Part shown: positions 25,533 through 31,836 of the stretch, piece after piece | How the letters are laid out: the number at the start of each line of letters is the position of its first letter | Numbering within the stretch: position 1 is the stretch's first letter | Assembly (NCBI GenBank): GCA_002711105.1 | Contig: PAIH01000034.1 | Location: forward strand, 1-43,171 | Length of the DNA stretch: 43,171 nucleotides | Direction of reading: 5' to 3' | From: Planctomycetota bacterium | GTDB taxonomy: Bacteria > Planctomycetota > UBA8108 > UBA1146 | Notes under the pieces: generated by a model | What the model saw: only the letters and a program-made list of their open reading frames with translations | Told to the model about the DNA's origin: nothing | Database searches by the model: none | Made by a program: the position numbers and the translations under genes

Positions 25533-26159
25533 ATGAAAAATGAAGAAGTGAATCCTTCCGAGGAAGAGCAAAGATTGGATACGACCCAATTGTCGACCGA
25601 ATCCGGAGCAGGTGGAAAAGATGTTGGAGAGATGGAAAAGAATCCTCTCACCAGCGATCTACCGGAATTCTCAGGAGTGGACGAGGACGAGATGATTGTA
25701 GTTCTCGATGACTCCGATGAGTTTGATTCTGTCTCCGACGTTCCTCTCCGACTTTCAGCTTCGCCTGAGGACGATCAAATCCAAGACGAACTCGAGGAGC
25801 TCCCGGAAATGTCTGTCGAACTGGTCGATGATTTGCCCGAGGTCGAAGACGTGGGAGATATCACAAGCCTCGTGGAAGATGGTGATGGCGAATTCGATGA
25901 CGGACTACACGACTCCCATGACGACCTGTTTGATCGTGTCAAGGAATTGACAATTGAATACTGGAAGCCAGGCGTGATGGCAGCTGCCTTGCTGTTTACG
26001 GTAAGCCTCGTTTTTAGTTCCCTATGGTCAAACGTTGGTTCCACTGAGAATGCAGCTGCAGACAGCTCGAAGACTGCGACCATAATCGTAGACTTCGAAA
26101 ATTGGGTCGATGAGATCCTCGATCAACACATGGTCGGAACTGGAACGGAAGAAAAATGA
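25533..26159 (+). CDS. Acidic tail-anchored-like membrane protein, unknown function
   Basis: 208 residues, ATG 25533 behind AGGGGA. The first 140 residues are strongly acidic and low in complexity (runs such as VDEDEMIVVLDDSDEFD and VEDGDGEFDDGLHDSHDD), so largely disordered. One transmembrane helix lies at about 147-165 (GVMAAALLFTVSLVFSSLW). The last 40 residues are outside and include TIIVDFENWVDEILDQHM. No family is recognised. Its stop overlaps the ATG of the next, exported, protein (ATGA), so the two are translationally coupled and probably work together at the inner membrane. Confidence 0.7.
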   Translation: MKNEEVNPSEEEQRLDTTQLSTESGAGGKDVGEMEKNPLTSDLPEFSGVDEDEMIVVLDDSDEFDSVSDVPLRLSASPEDDQIQDELEELPEMSVELVDDLPEVEDVGDITSLVEDGDGEFDDGLHDSHDDLFDRVKELTIEYWKPGVMAAALLFTVSLVFSSLWSNVGSTENAAADSSKTATIIVDFENWVDEILDQHMVGTGTEEK

Positions 26160-27040
26160 ATCTTAAGAAATTCACCCTCGCCCTGATCCTGGTGCTTTTC
26201 ATCGTTCCCACCGGAGTAGTGCTGGGCGGAACCGTTTTCTTGAAGAATGGTCATGTGGTTACGGGCAAGATCATCGCCAACGACGAAGAGAAGGTGGTCC
26301 TTACTTGGTCGAATGGTAGAGCCACCATTTATCAGCGATTCGTCGATGAAGTGATCCTCGATTCCTCCGAGGAGGAATATCTCGCCAGGAGGATTCAGGC
26401 CCAGGTTGTTTGGACTTCTGAAAACGCCAATGAAGACATCGAATTGCCAGATCTTAGTGAGCTTCTCGATCTTGGTATCTCCGAACAACAGGATCTGGCT
26501 TCAGGAGTCGATACGAATTCCGGTGCTGAGGTGGAGACCGGATCTGATTCTGAGTCTTCCAGCTCGCAAGTGACAGTTTTGGATCCGGAAGACGAAGCCG
26601 CCTTGCCACACTTTTCTAGAGTCGAACTGGAAGGTCTCGGACTTTCCATCGATGTTCCTGAAGGTTGGACATCGGTGAATGCTGAAAATGCTGCACGCGT
26701 CATCTCTGAAGATGGATCTGTGCTGATATCTCTCGATCGTTATCCGGGTCGAGGCATTGCTCCAGAAGAAGCAGCTGTCATCCTTGGCGAGCGTCTGGGC
26801 AACGCTGGTTTCTCGTCCAGGCCTGCTGGAAGGGCATCACTTTTGTCGGTGCTTCATCCTGCTTTTGTCAGTGAGAGTCTCTCCCCATCCAGAACTCAAG
26901 ACTGTATTCATGGATTGATTTCTGATGAAAGTGGAATGATGTTGGTGTCGGTATACACCTCCATCGCGCGCGATTCTCAAGTTGATGGACTCATTGCATC
27001 GATATTGACTTCTTTGGAGAGTCCGCTCGCTTTGCGGTAA
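26156..27040 (+). CDS. Secreted protein with LKNG beta module and PsbP-like C-terminal domain
   Basis: 294 residues, ATG 26156 overlapping the previous stop. A signal peptide (LALILVLFIVPTGVVLGG) is followed by a beta module TVFLKNGHVVTGKIIANDEE to VDEVILDSSEEEYLARR, the same LKNGxxxxGxV layout as in the protein at 13855-15513. After a Ser/Glu/Asp-rich linker the last 130 residues begin LEGLGLSIDVPEGWTSVN, a start typical of PsbP/LpqN-like beta domains that open with a VPxGW motif. No catalytic residues are evident. Function unknown; exported partner of the acidic membrane protein upstream is a reasonable inference. A hairpin follows 35 bases downstream. Confidence 0.75.
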   Translation: MNLKKFTLALILVLFIVPTGVVLGGTVFLKNGHVVTGKIIANDEEKVVLTWSNGRATIYQRFVDEVILDSSEEEYLARRIQAQVVWTSENANEDIELPDLSELLDLGISEQQDLASGVDTNSGAEVETGSDSESSSSQVTVLDPEDEAALPHFSRVELEGLGLSIDVPEGWTSVNAENAARVISEDGSVLISLDRYPGRGIAPEEAAVILGERLGNAGFSSRPAGRASLLSVLHPAFVSESLSPSRTQDCIHGLISDESGMMLVSVYTSIARDSQVDGLIASILTSLESPLALR

Positions 27041-27074
27041 AGAGCCGGATCTGTACAGGCTTTAGACTTTCAGG

Positions 27075-27103
27075 AGGCTCCCACCGGATACCGATGGGAG
27101 CCT
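27075..27103 (+). terminator. Terminator-like hairpin after 27040
   Basis: AGGCTCCCA (27075-27083) pairs perfectly with TGGGAGCCT (27095-27103) over an 11-base loop. Only TTCTGCTGTG follows, so the U-tract is poor. It may end the 25533-27040 transcript. Confidence 0.5.
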
Positions 27104-27141
27104 TCTGCTGTGTCGGTTCCTCCCGAATTTCTAAAAAGAAC

Positions 27142-27453
27142 CGCCTGACGGAAAAAAAAGTGTATGGCAGATCCGAATTGAGTTCTGTAGGATACCGCCA
27201 CTGAGCAGGAGGCACCGTAACCTCAAGGGGAATGAGAGGTGCTTCCGCCGCCGAGGACCGCTGGGCTTGCTGGGAATGATTCAGCAAGTCCTGGATGGTT
27301 CTCGCCGGTAAGGGGGAAATGTCTTCGTCGTCTCGACGTGTCTCCCTTCATGCAATATGGACGACTCGGGGGATGGGTTGACTAGACCCACTGTTACCTC
27401 GTGCGATTCATTAATTTCTTTCCGTCAGGTGCAATCACTCACCTTACGGAAAG
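27142..27453 (+). ncRNA. Putative multi-branched structured RNA, unidentified class
   Basis: No credible reading frame covers this stretch, but complementary segments nest into one secondary structure. Closing helix: CCTGACGGAAA (27144-27154) with TTTCCGTCAGG (27419-27429), 11 exact pairs. Inside: GGAGGCACC/GGTGCTTCC (27208-27216/27238-27246); CGAGGACC/GGTTCTCG (27252-27259/27297-27304) enclosing GGGCTTGCTG/CAGCAAGTCC (27263-27272/27282-27291); AAGGGGGA/TCTCCCTT (27310-27317/27341-27348) enclosing CGTCG/CGACG (27326-27330/27334-27338); TGGGTT/GACCCA (27374-27379/27385-27390). A few pairs are G-U. A 3' hairpin (27418-27453) competes with the closing helix. The plus strand is inferred from flanking genes. 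RNase P, tmRNA, 6S, SRP and cobalamin-riboswitch signatures were looked for and not found. It may be a stand-alone RNA or the leader of the lysine-rich gene. Confidence 0.55.
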
Positions 27454-27611
27454 ATGCTTGCGTCGGTGGTTCCTTGCCGCGCATACTTTCCAGCAAGTCA
27501 TCCGGTGATCGGGTCAGGGCAATGGTTGTCCGTTGGTCGATCCTCGGTCGTCCCCTCGGAGGGGGACGGGAGCATCAGGGTTGAGGGGGATGCCCCCCGA
27601 TAGGAGTTGGC
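27454..27611 (+). promoter_or_regulatory. Leader of the lysine-rich gene with two G/C hairpins
   Basis: CGTCCCC (27549-27555) pairs with GGGGACG (27562-27568). GGGGG (27585-27589) pairs with CCCCC (27593-27597) directly before TAGGAG (27601-27606), the ribosome-binding site of the gene at 27612. CAGCAAGTC (27491-27499) repeats a strand of the upstream RNA (27282-27290). No clear promoter was found here. The hairpin next to the ribosome-binding site could limit translation. Confidence 0.35.
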
Positions 27612-28040
27612 ATGGCCAAGAAGAAGGCCGCGAAGCGGAAAACCGCTAAACGGAAAACCGCTAAACGAAAGACCGCGAAACGAAAGCCCGCCAAGAAGAA
27701 GGCCAAGAAGAAGACAGCCAAGCGCAAGACTGCCAAGCGCAAGACTGCCAAGAAGAAGGCCAAGAAGAAGACAGCCAAGCGCAAGCCAGCTAAGAAGAAG
27801 GCTAAGAAGAAGGCTAAGAAGAAGACTGCTAAGAAGAAGGCCAAGAAGAAGCCAGCTAAGAAGAAGGCTAAGAAGAAGGCTAAGAAGAAGGCTGCTAAGA
27901 GAAAGCCAGCCAAGAAGAAGGCCAAGAAGAAGGCTAAGAAGAAGGCTGCTAAGAGAAAGCCAGCCAAGAAGAAGGCCAAGAAGAAGGCTGCTAAGAGAAA
28001 GCCAGCCAAGAAAAAGGCTAAGCGGAAGGCCAAAAGAAAA
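27612..28040 (+). repeat. Degenerate short tandem repeats within the lysine-rich gene
   Basis: Units of about 12-15 bases built from AAGAAGAAGGCC/GCT and AAGCGCAAGACTGCC-type words are repeated with synonymous changes. The array explains the open frames on both strands over this stretch and is a likely site of slippage or assembly collapse. Confidence 0.8.
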
Positions 28041-28046
28041 AAGTAA
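27612..28046 (+). CDS. Lysine/alanine-repeat histone H1-like protein
   Basis: 144 residues from ATG 27612 made almost only of Lys, Ala, Arg, Thr and Pro in short repeats (KRKTA, KKKA, KRKPA). Such tails are found in bacterial histone-like DNA-binding proteins (AlgP, chlamydial Hc2, HupB-type tails); here the tail-like sequence is the whole protein. No globular domain, signal peptide or acidic residue is present. It is expected to bind DNA or RNA by charge and condense it. The gene is repetitive at DNA level, so its length may vary between strains and other frames are also open by chance. The long structured leader upstream and a very strong terminator downstream suggest a highly expressed, independently regulated gene. 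Confidence 0.85.
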   Translation: MAKKKAAKRKTAKRKTAKRKTAKRKPAKKKAKKKTAKRKTAKRKTAKKKAKKKTAKRKPAKKKAKKKAKKKTAKKKAKKKPAKKKAKKKAKKKAAKRKPAKKKAKKKAKKKAAKRKPAKKKAKKKAAKRKPAKKKAKRKAKRKK

Positions 28047-28222
28047 CATTGCCTTCCGGTCAGCGAAGGTCCTGGCGAACGGCGAAGGTTCGATCCAAGG
28101 CCTCTCCGGTGACTCGTCCGAAGTACGATTACTGGGGATGACTGGGCGGTCGCTTTCGATTTCGGCCGGGACCGATCCGAGGGCAAATGCCTGGTGGTTC
28201 CATCTCGGACCGGGACCAACAG
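28047..28222 (+). other. Possible structured 3' untranslated region
   Basis: No gene is seen. GGTCCTGG (28068-28075) can pair with CCGGGACC (28210-28217) with one G-U, closing a 135-base loop just before the terminator; inside, CGAAC/GTTCG (28076-28080/28088-28092) makes a hairpin. This may be a structured 3' end or a small RNA, but the pairing is weaker evidence than that upstream of the gene. Confidence 0.3.
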
Positions 28223-28260
28223 AAAGGGGAGACAGGATTCTATCCTGTCTCCCCTTTTTC
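28223..28260 (+). terminator. Strong intrinsic terminator
   Basis: AAAGGGGAGACAGGAT (28223-28238) is exactly complementary to ATCCTGTCTCCCCTTT (28242-28257) across a TCT loop and is followed by more T. A perfect 16 bp stem with a U-tract, ending the lysine-rich gene transcript. Confidence 0.93.
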
Positions 28261-28369
28261 TAGTTTCAGCACTTCTTGAGGTCCATACTCGGGTTTTGAG
28301 GCCCTTCTGGGCGAACTGTGGCCGAACCTGTGTGGGTTTGATGAGCCCGGGCTGGATCAGGATGACTTC

Positions 28370-29155
28370 TTGAACCAAGAGCACGAATCAATTGTCACTC
28401 AAGCGATATCGTGGATCGAAGAGTCTCGGCGAGTGGTGGTCTTTACCGGGGCCGGTATGTCTACCGAAAGCGGACTCCCGACATTTCGCGGTCAGGATGG
28501 ACTCTGGCAGGGGTATCACCCCCAACAGCTAGCGACCGCCGAAGCTTTTGAACGATCACCGGAAGTGGTGCGCTCTTGGTACCGTTGGCGTCGGGATCTT
28601 GTAGAAAAGGCGCAGCCCCATCCGGGTCACCTGGCACTGGCGAACTGGTGTCTCCATTCGAATCAGAACAGTTGTGTGATCACACAAAATGTCGATGGGC
28701 TTCATCAGAGGTCGGGTTGTCCTGATGTCATCGAGTTACACGGGTCGATCTTGCATGATCGCTGTCACCGTTGTGGCCACACCAGTACAGATTTGGATGT
28801 GATCACCTGTCGGTGTGGAGGGGGATTTCGTCCAGCAGTCGTCTGGTTTGGAGAACGGATGCCGGAACCGGAAATGATCCGTTCCCAACAGGTGATAGAT
28901 TCCTGTGAGTTGTTGATCGTGATCGGGACTTCAGCCGTGGTCCACCCGGCTGCCGGACTGATTTTTCGGGCACTGGACATGGGTGCTTCAGTTATCGAAG
29001 TGAATCCGGATCCTGTTCTTCCTGCACCCGTAGTTCGGATATTGGGGACCGCTATCGATGTACTTCCACGGATTTTTCGAATCTGTTCTATGGAAGAAGA
29101 TGCTGGTGGGCCAGTGGCTGGAGCGAATCCTGATGAAGAAGAAGGAGTGCAGTAG
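28370..29155 (+). CDS. NAD-dependent protein deacylase (sirtuin, Sir2/CobB family)
   Basis: 261 residues from TTG 28370 with AGGA seven bases upstream; ATGs nearby are in other frames or hit a stop at once. The enzyme removes acyl groups from lysine using NAD. VVVFTGAGMSTESGLPTFRG is the NAD-binding signature, TQNVDGLHQRSG and VIELHGSIL carry the catalytic His, and CHRC...CRCGG binds the structural zinc. VIGTSAVVHPAAGL closes the NAD site. The C-terminus ends in a Gly/Glu-rich tail. The position next to a lysine-repeat DNA-binding protein is suggestive, since lysine acetylation would regulate such a protein, but the strong terminator between them argues against one operon. Confidence 0.94.
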   Translation: MNQEHESIVTQAISWIEESRRVVVFTGAGMSTESGLPTFRGQDGLWQGYHPQQLATAEAFERSPEVVRSWYRWRRDLVEKAQPHPGHLALANWCLHSNQNSCVITQNVDGLHQRSGCPDVIELHGSILHDRCHRCGHTSTDLDVITCRCGGGFRPAVVWFGERMPEPEMIRSQQVIDSCELLIVIGTSAVVHPAAGLIFRALDMGASVIEVNPDPVLPAPVVRILGTAIDVLPRIFRICSMEEDAGGPVAGANPDEEEGVQ

Positions 29156-29166
29156 ATCAAAATGGC

Positions 29167-29237
29167 AGGAGAGCAAAGTAGCAGGAGAGCAAAGTAGCAG
29201 GATAGCAAAGTAGCAGGATAGCAAAGTAGCAGGAGAG
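29167..29237 (+). repeat. 16 bp tandem repeat, 4.4 copies
   Basis: Units AGGAGAGCAAAGTAGC at 29167, 29183, 29199, 29215 plus a 7-base partial copy at 29231. Copies 1 and 2 are identical; copies 3 and 4 share one G-to-T change at position 5. The array lies between the sirtuin stop and the 3' end of the tRNA gene. Confidence 0.95.
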
Positions 29238-29242
29238 TGTTA

Positions 29243-29326
29243 TGCCGAGGGGGGGACTCGAACCCCCATGGGCTATTGCCCACCAGGTCCTTAACCTGGC
29301 GCGTCTGCCAGTTCCGCCACCTCGGC
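29243..29326 (-). tRNA. tRNA-Leu, anticodon AAG
   Basis: 84 nt on the minus strand. Acceptor arms GCCGAGG and CCTCGGC pair fully; D arm GCG/CGC; anticodon arm CCAGG-TTAAGGA-CCTGG; long variable arm TGGGC-AATA-GCCCA typical of class II tRNA; T arm GGGGG-TTCGAGT-CCCCC; discriminator A, the leucine identity base. The 7-base loop places AAG at positions 34-36 (plus-strand 29290-29292). The 3' CCA is not encoded. The structure matches bacterial tRNA-Leu(GAG) with A in place of G34. Leu identity is secure; the A34 reading depends on the loop register, which is fixed by perfect stem pairing. Confidence 0.93.
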
Positions 29327-29343
29327 CCGGAAACTGAACGGGG

Positions 29344-29371
29344 AGTGTATTCTGCCGCCCATAGAAGTCAA
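29344..29371 (-). promoter_or_regulatory. Promoter of the tRNA-Leu gene
   Basis: On the minus strand TTGACT (complement of 29366-29371) and TACACT (complement of 29344-29349) are 16 bases apart, ending 17 bases before the tRNA 5' end. Spacing and position fit a sigma70-type tRNA promoter. Confidence 0.55.
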
Positions 29372-29416
29372 GACAGACCAAGGATTTCGGGGTTTTGGCG
29401 CGGACAGACGTAATCT

Positions 29417-30238
29417 CTAGGGATCGGCTCCGCTATCGATCCAGTCGCGAATCATGTCAATTTGGTTTGGCTCGAGACAGCAAAACGGGCCCAGTGGCAT
29501 TTGCACTCCGGCGGCAATCGCATCGCAACCGAAGACAGCAGCCGCAGCCAGATGAGTACCCTCTATTTTCCTGAGTAGCCAGCTGGCCTGGGAATCATTC
29601 GGTTCGATCAAGTCGTAATTGCTGCATTCATTAGAAGGGGTGTTGACGATCCGAGTATAGGCTGCCGTGACGCCGCCAGTCGTCATGTCAAGGTTGCCGA
29701 GGGGGTTGGGAGGGCCATGGCAGAAGGTACATTCTACTGTGATAAGTGGATAGACATCGAACTCAAACGAGAGGGGGACAATGCAGGCTGGGTCTGTAAT
29801 ACAATCTCGATCTGCGCAATCGATCAAACCATCTCCATCGTCATCGACTCCGTTGCTGCAGTCCTCAGTGAGCGGGACACATTCTGCCGGTCCGTTCTGG
29901 CAGTCGAGAGAATCAGAGGTGGGATCTTCACCGCAGCTGTTGGGCGCAGGAGGGTTAGGGCCGGCGTTGAATAAGTTTGACAGCAGTGATATCGGATCCC
30001 CGATATCGTGAGAGCCGTCGTCATTCACATCGCACGCATCAGCGCAATTGGCGGGTCCTGCCCCGGAAAATAGGACTCCCAGGCCGAAAATCGCATCGGC
30101 AATGTCCAAGGAATTGTCGATGTTGCAATCGCCTCGAATGAAGAGCGATTGAGAGAAAAGTGGCGATGGGATGATGACGGTGAGGACTCCGGACAGGAGA
30201 AAAGCGAGATTTAACCGTGTGAGAATGTTCTGATTCAT
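29417..30238 (-). CDS. Secreted dockerin-like protein with single CxxCH haem motif
   Basis: 273 residues, ATG with GAGGGC upstream on the minus strand. A signal peptide ends near residue 30 (PSPLFSQS). Two calcium-binding, dockerin-like repeats follow: GDCNIDNSLDIADAIFGL and CDVNDDGSHDIGDPISLL, the form abundant in planctomycete exported proteins. A third Asp-rich element NGVDDDGDGLIDCADRDC comes next. The C-terminal part has VECTFCHGPPNPLGNLDM, a c-type haem attachment site, and MPLGPFCC with a possible Met ligand, then IDMIRDWIDSGADP, which resembles the planctomycete cytochrome (PSD1/PSCyt) domains. It is likely periplasmic or surface-located; electron transfer or a structural role cannot be told apart. 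Confidence 0.85.
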   Translation of the reverse strand: MNQNILTRLNLAFLLSGVLTVIIPSPLFSQSLFIRGDCNIDNSLDIADAIFGLGVLFSGAGPANCADACDVNDDGSHDIGDPISLLSNLFNAGPNPPAPNSCGEDPTSDSLDCQNGPAECVPLTEDCSNGVDDDGDGLIDCADRDCITDPACIVPLSFEFDVYPLITVECTFCHGPPNPLGNLDMTTGGVTAAYTRIVNTPSNECSNYDLIEPNDSQASWLLRKIEGTHLAAAAVFGCDAIAAGVQMPLGPFCCLEPNQIDMIRDWIDSGADP

Positions 30239-30274
30239 ATTTTTGCCCTCAGTCGTTGTACAGATCAGCGAGCC

Positions 30275-30454
30275 TCAAGCGGGGAAATCGTGGATTCCCT
30301 GCAAATAGTGGTCTCCAAAAGGCACTCTGTTAGCCTTCATCTCTCCATCATAGCCACCATGGCAGGGGGTGCAACTTCCGACAGATGGATCAAGGAGTTG
30401 AGTTTGGAGCGGCAATTCGATCAGCTCGCACTGGACTTGGGTGACGGATAGCAT
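30275..30454 (-). CDS. Small protein with CxxCH motif
   Basis: 59 residues from the ATG at 30454 (MLSVTQVQCELIELPL), or 77 from an ATG at 30508 whose codon overlaps the divergent aminotransferase start. It contains SCTPCHGGYDGEM, a c-type haem or zinc-like CxxCH motif, and ends 36 bases before the haem-motif protein on the same strand. There is no signal peptide, so covalent haem attachment is doubtful unless the start is wrong; metal binding is another option. Ribosome-binding sites are weak for both starts. It may be the remnant of a larger gene. The family is not recognised. Confidence 0.45.
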   Translation of the reverse strand: MLSVTQVQCELIELPLQTQLLDPSVGSCTPCHGGYDGEMKANRVPFGDHYLQGIHDFPA

Positions 30455-30506
30455 TTCTTCGCCAGTTATTGGGCAGCTAGCTTCATCTCGGTCAGGAGAG
30501 GAAGAC

Positions 30507-31670
30507 ATGATCAGTCAACGTGTTCGTACCATCGAACCCTCCGCGACTCTCACCCTTAATGCCAAACTCCAGGAGATGAAGGCAGCCGGTAGAGACATCC
30601 TGAATCTCAGCGTTGGAGAACCCGATTACCCAACTCCGGAGTTCATCCGTGAGGCAGCTAAATTTGCCATGGACAATGGGTGGACCCGTTACACCGCGGC
30701 TGCCGGTCACATCGAAGCTCGGCAGGCGATTTGTCGTCATGTCGAACGTACTCGTGACGTCAAAGTTGAGCCTTCTCAGGTGGTGATCTCATCGGGAGCG
30801 AAACAATCGCTTTCTCAGACACTTCTTTCACTGGTGGATCCTGCTGATGAGGTTCTTCTTCCTGCACCGTACTGGGTCTCCTATCCGGAGTTGATCCGAC
30901 TGGCGGAGGGAGTACCCATCACGGTGGAAACCTCAGCAAGGGAAAACCATCGACTGACTCCCGAGATGCTCGGGGCTCAACTTACACCGCGTACAGCAGG
31001 GATCATCTTGAATGAACCTGGAAACCCGACAGGGACTGTCAGTAGTGCTGCCGATATCGCCGCGATCGTTGAATTCGCGCAGGAAAACGACCTCTGGCTG
31101 ATCAGCGACGAGATCTACGAGGGTCTGCTCCATGACGGGCCGATGCACAGTCCATTTTCTCTGGATCCAGATCGCGTGGCCCTGATTTCGGGATTGTCCA
31201 AGTCCTTCGCGATGACCGGCTGGCGAATCGGCTGGACGGTTTGTCAGCCAGAACTTGCCGGTGCGATCGGTAGATTGCAGAGTCAGAACAGTTCCAACGC
31301 CTGCACCGTCTCCCAGGCATGTGTAGCTCCAGCGCTCGATCAATATGATCACCCGGACCTGAAGGAGATGTACTCCACGTTCAGGGACAGGCGCGACCTG
31401 ATGGTCGAAGGGTTATCACAGATTTCCGGGGTGCACTTTTCCAACCCTGGTGGAGCCTTCTACATCTTCGTTGATGTGTCGGAACGACTTGGTGCTGGAG
31501 GAGTCGCGGATGACGCGGATGATTTGGCCCTGCGATTGCTGGAAGAGCATCAGATTGCGGTGGTACCGGGTCCGGCTTTTGGCGCACCCGGATGTGTCAG
31601 ACTCTCCTTTGCCAGGCCTGAATCGGAATTACGGCAGGCCATCGAGGGAATTCAGGCATTTCTCGGCTAG
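30507..31670 (+). CDS. Class I/II PLP-dependent aminotransferase (aspartate aminotransferase-like)
   Basis: 387 residues from ATG 30507, fixed by AGGAGAGGAAG upstream; the frame is open 66 bases further but lacks similarity. SVGEPDYPTPEFI starts the family fold; Tyr61 region RYTAAAGHIEARQAI, ILNEPGNPTGT (Asn binding the PLP O3'), SDEIYEGLL (Asp201) and ISGLSKSFAMTGWRIGW with the Schiff-base Lys232 are all present. GCVRLSFARPE near the end supplies the carboxylate-binding Arg. Closest in style to type Ib aspartate or aspartate/prephenate aminotransferases of bacteria such as Thermus; exact substrate is not certain. Confidence 0.93.
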   Translation: MISQRVRTIEPSATLTLNAKLQEMKAAGRDILNLSVGEPDYPTPEFIREAAKFAMDNGWTRYTAAAGHIEARQAICRHVERTRDVKVEPSQVVISSGAKQSLSQTLLSLVDPADEVLLPAPYWVSYPELIRLAEGVPITVETSARENHRLTPEMLGAQLTPRTAGIILNEPGNPTGTVSSAADIAAIVEFAQENDLWLISDEIYEGLLHDGPMHSPFSLDPDRVALISGLSKSFAMTGWRIGWTVCQPELAGAIGRLQSQNSSNACTVSQACVAPALDQYDHPDLKEMYSTFRDRRDLMVEGLSQISGVHFSNPGGAFYIFVDVSERLGAGGVADDADDLALRLLEEHQIAVVPGPAFGAPGCVRLSFARPESELRQAIEGIQAFLG

Positions 31671-31696
31671 GACTCCCGGTTTCAGAACTCCTCTTG

Positions 31697-31747
31697 CGGG
31701 CCGTTGCCGAGCCCGGATGTATCGGTCTAGAATCATGGCATAGACCG
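31697..31747 (+). other. Two hairpins after the aminotransferase gene
   Basis: CGGGC (31697-31701) pairs with GCCCG (31711-31715). CGGTCTA (31723-31729) pairs exactly with TAGACCG (31741-31747) over 11 bases. No U-tract follows either. They may form a weak terminator or a control element for the PDZ gene, whose promoter is not obvious. Confidence 0.35.
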
Positions 31748-31836
31748 TGATCGCACCCCAGTGGGTCGGTGACACTTCGGAATCTTGAACACTGAAAAAA
31801 TAGGGACCTCTCGCAAGGAGGAAGGGAAGTGCAAAG

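Noticed and set aside
27191-27240. Cobalamin riboswitch suggested by CCACTG and GGGGAAT words
   Set aside because: The order of the two motifs is reversed compared with the family and the surrounding conserved core is missing.
27498-28384. Long open frames on the minus strand and in a second plus frame over the lysine-rich gene
   Set aside because: They arise from the AAG/GCC repeat words. The products are Leu/Phe/Ala or Arg/Pro repeats with no sense of a protein, while the 27612 frame has a ribosome-binding site and ends just before a strong terminator.
29167-29237. CRISPR array
   Set aside because: Units are 16 bp and directly adjacent with no spacers.
28765-29283. 172-codon minus-strand frame crossing the tandem repeat and tRNA
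   Set aside because: It runs through a tRNA gene and the 16 bp repeats and is antisense to the sirtuin motifs.
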